Source: Ramlibacter sp. (lineage in GTDB: Bacteria > Pseudomonadota > Gammaproteobacteria > Burkholderiales > Burkholderiaceae_C). From it: a stretch of DNA of 36,953 nt. Position 1 is the stretch's first letter. Every line of letters starts with the position of its first letter. Shown here piece after piece: positions 36,055 through 36,953 of this stretch. Below the pieces are notes generated by a model. It was not told the DNA's origin and searched no databases. It worked only from the letters and a program-made list of their open reading frames with translations. A program made the position numbers and the translations under genes. The stretch is from contig JAQGMY010000223.1 of assembly GCA_028292105.1 (NCBI GenBank), positions 1 to 36,953 on the forward strand. The letters run 5' to 3'.

Positions 36055-36201
36055 TCAGGCCGGCGGACCGGCGACGTTGTGCAGCCCGGTGAAGGCCACG
36101 ACCACGCGCACGGGCCGGTTGGGATAGTCGGTCGATTGCGCGAAGGCGGCCGGGAGCGCCAGCACGGTGGCGGCGGTGGCGGTGAACTGGCGTCTGCGCA
36201 T
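36055..36201 (-). pseudogene. N-terminal stub of a TctC/Bug-family gene
   Basis: A 48-codon frame with AAGGAG 8 nt before the ATG at 36201. It encodes an intact Bug-type signal peptide (MRRRQFTATAATVLALPAAF) and the mature start STDYPNRPVRVVVAFT. It then breaks into GLHNVAGPPA and a TGA at 36057-36055, so about 270 residues of the receptor are missing. The deletion has left the stub 24 nt upstream of the SDR gene. It could still be translated as a secreted fragment, but more likely it is debris that now serves only as leader for the SDR gene. Confidence 0.75.
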
Positions 36202-36222
36202 GCGATGACTCCTTGTCTTCTC

Positions 36223-36284
36223 GTAGGGTGTGCAGCTTGCTGCGCACCTGCACCGACGGTGCGCAGCAAAGCTGCACACCCTAC
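36223..36284. repeat. Long inverted repeat (26-bp arms, one bulge)
   Basis: The left arm (36223-36248, GTAGGGTGTGCAGC...) and right arm (36258-36284, ...GCTGCACACCCTAC) are complementary along their whole length, apart from one extra A (T in the paired strand) in the right arm. The loop is 9 nt, TGCACCGAC. It begins 7 nt after the stop of the aldolase pseudogene and may act as a terminator or be a dispersed REP/MITE-like element. No transposase is nearby. Confidence 0.75.
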
Positions 36285-36290
36285 AAAGCC

Positions 36291-36706
36291 TCACTCGGCA
36301 TAACTCCCATCCCTGCGATCGAGCTTGCGCAAGAGCGCCGGCCACTCCATCTGGCCGTACGGACGCCGCGTGCCGGCTGGTAGTTGTTCCAGGTTTCCTC
36401 CAGCTCCTGTTGCGGCACCGCGTGCAGCGGCAGGCGAGTTCGAGCCGGTGCGTCCAGGTGAAGGCCTCGCCGATCGTGCGACCGACCACCAGCGCCCCGG
36501 ATCTCCTCGTACATCATCCCGTAGGGGTTGATCAGGAAGGCGCCCTCCTCGTCCGGCACGCGCATCGAGATGTGGTTGGCCATCATGTCCGACATGCCGT
36601 AGATATCGACCAGCCGGTAGCAGGCGGCCAGGTCGATGCGAGCCTGCCATTCTTGCGGCGAACACCGTTCCTTCATGGATGGGAAGGACAAGACACCGTT
36701 CTTCAT
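36291..36706 (-). pseudogene. Frameshifted, internally deleted class II aldolase/adducin-family gene
   Basis: From an ATG at 36706 with GAGGAGA upstream, the first about 70 codons read as a class II aldolase N-terminus (RIDLAACYRLVDIYGMSDMM, FLINPYGMMYEEI). Homology then jumps between frames: VGRTIGEAFTWTHRLELACR, then PQQELEETWNNYQPA, then TRRPYGQMEWPALLRKLDR ending SYAE and TGA (36293-36291). The central part, with the metal-binding His residues, is absent and at least two frameshifts are present. A normal gene would be about 250 codons. The intact ribosome-binding site and N-terminus suggest recent decay. Confidence 0.8.
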
Positions 36707-36724
36707 CTTCTGATCTCCTCACGG

Positions 36725-36953
36725 TTAATCGGCGCCGAGTTGCAAACGATTCGGCTGTCGCCGTTCGATGGCCCATTTCAACAACGCTGCCGTGCGGTAC
36801 ACAGCATGGGCAAATTTACCGTAAGGCAGTGTAAGGAACAGCGCCATCACCGTGCCAAGGTGCACAGCGAGCAACAGCCCCATTGCGCCCGTGTCACGCA
36901 GCATCAGCAGTGCCACGCCGGTCACGCTGGTCGCGAACAGCAGGACGATAAAC
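36725..36953 (-). CDS. tcuB: TcuB-like protein (citrate/tricarballylate utilization), C-terminal part only
   Basis: The 75 visible C-terminal residues are open to the right edge. A membrane helix pair is followed by [20 protein letters not shown] and [17 protein letters not shown], the characteristic end of the TcuB 4Fe-4S/b-type cytochrome membrane protein, which reoxidises the FADH2 of TcuA. Everything upstream is outside the window. It ends 18 nt before the aldolase pseudogene on the same strand. Assignment rests on a short match, so other membrane-bound redox subunits are possible. Confidence 0.7.
   Translation of the reverse strand, partial: FIVLLFATSVTGVALLMLRDTGAMGLLLAVHLGTVMALFLTLPYGKFAHAVYRTAALLKWAIERRQPNRLQLGAD

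Overview
The window is G+C-rich DNA (about two thirds G+C by eye), densely coding, with short intergenic gaps and many ATGA or TGATG translational overlaps. Gene content points to a betaproteobacterium of the order Burkholderiales, most likely Comamonadaceae-like (Ramlibacter or Variovorax type). The reasons are the crowd of TctC/Bug-family periplasmic binding proteins (five intact, two wrecked), a DUF4936 protein, and IclR-, LysR- and gentisate-type catabolic genes. Genus assignment is inference.

Layout. 1-5457 is mostly housekeeping or envelope: a membrane metallophosphoesterase (cut by the left edge), an unknown conserved protein, a tightly coupled ExbB-ExbD-ExbD-membrane protein operon on the minus strand, a NudJ-type Nudix hydrolase and a LysR regulator. 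5454-17265 is one long minus-strand operon of ten genes. It encodes a three-subunit molybdenum hydroxylase (FAD, Mo and 2Fe-2S subunits), a Bug binding protein, a PuuE/cyclic-imidase-like polysaccharide-deacetylase homologue, a CoxG-like protein, an AcnA-type aconitase, a D-2-hydroxyacid dehydrogenase, a PrpB-type lyase and a PrpF-type isomerase. There is no PrpC in the window. This looks like a catabolic pathway that oxidises a (probably heterocyclic) compound, hydrolyses it, and then uses an isomerase/hydratase/lyase module to split a branched tricarboxylate or dimethylmalate-like intermediate.

17407-24570 holds DUF4936-ubiX-ubiD (prenylated-FMN decarboxylase pair), a convergent Bug gene, a HpnE-like flavoprotein, a GXWXG/DUF4334 protein, a cytochrome c/virginiamycin-B-lyase-like fusion and a small membrane protein. 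24639-26400 holds a class C beta-lactamase-like hydrolase, an FmdB-type zinc ribbon, a REP-like hairpin and the C-terminal scrap of a Bug gene.

26401-33215 is a gentisate-type aromatic catabolic operon on the minus strand: an MhpA-like monooxygenase, a fumarylacetoacetate-hydrolase-family protein, gentisate dioxygenase, Bug, a ring-hydroxylating monooxygenase and Bug. It is divergent from an IclR regulator, with twin palindromic operator-like sites between. A maleylpyruvate isomerase is not present in the window. 34248-36953 holds a further Bug gene and an SDR protein that lacks the catalytic tyrosine. Beyond them lies a decayed stretch with an N-terminal Bug stub, a 26-bp inverted repeat and a frameshifted class II aldolase. 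The last feature is the C-terminus of TcuB, running off the right edge.

No tRNA, rRNA, CRISPR array, transposase or integrase was seen.
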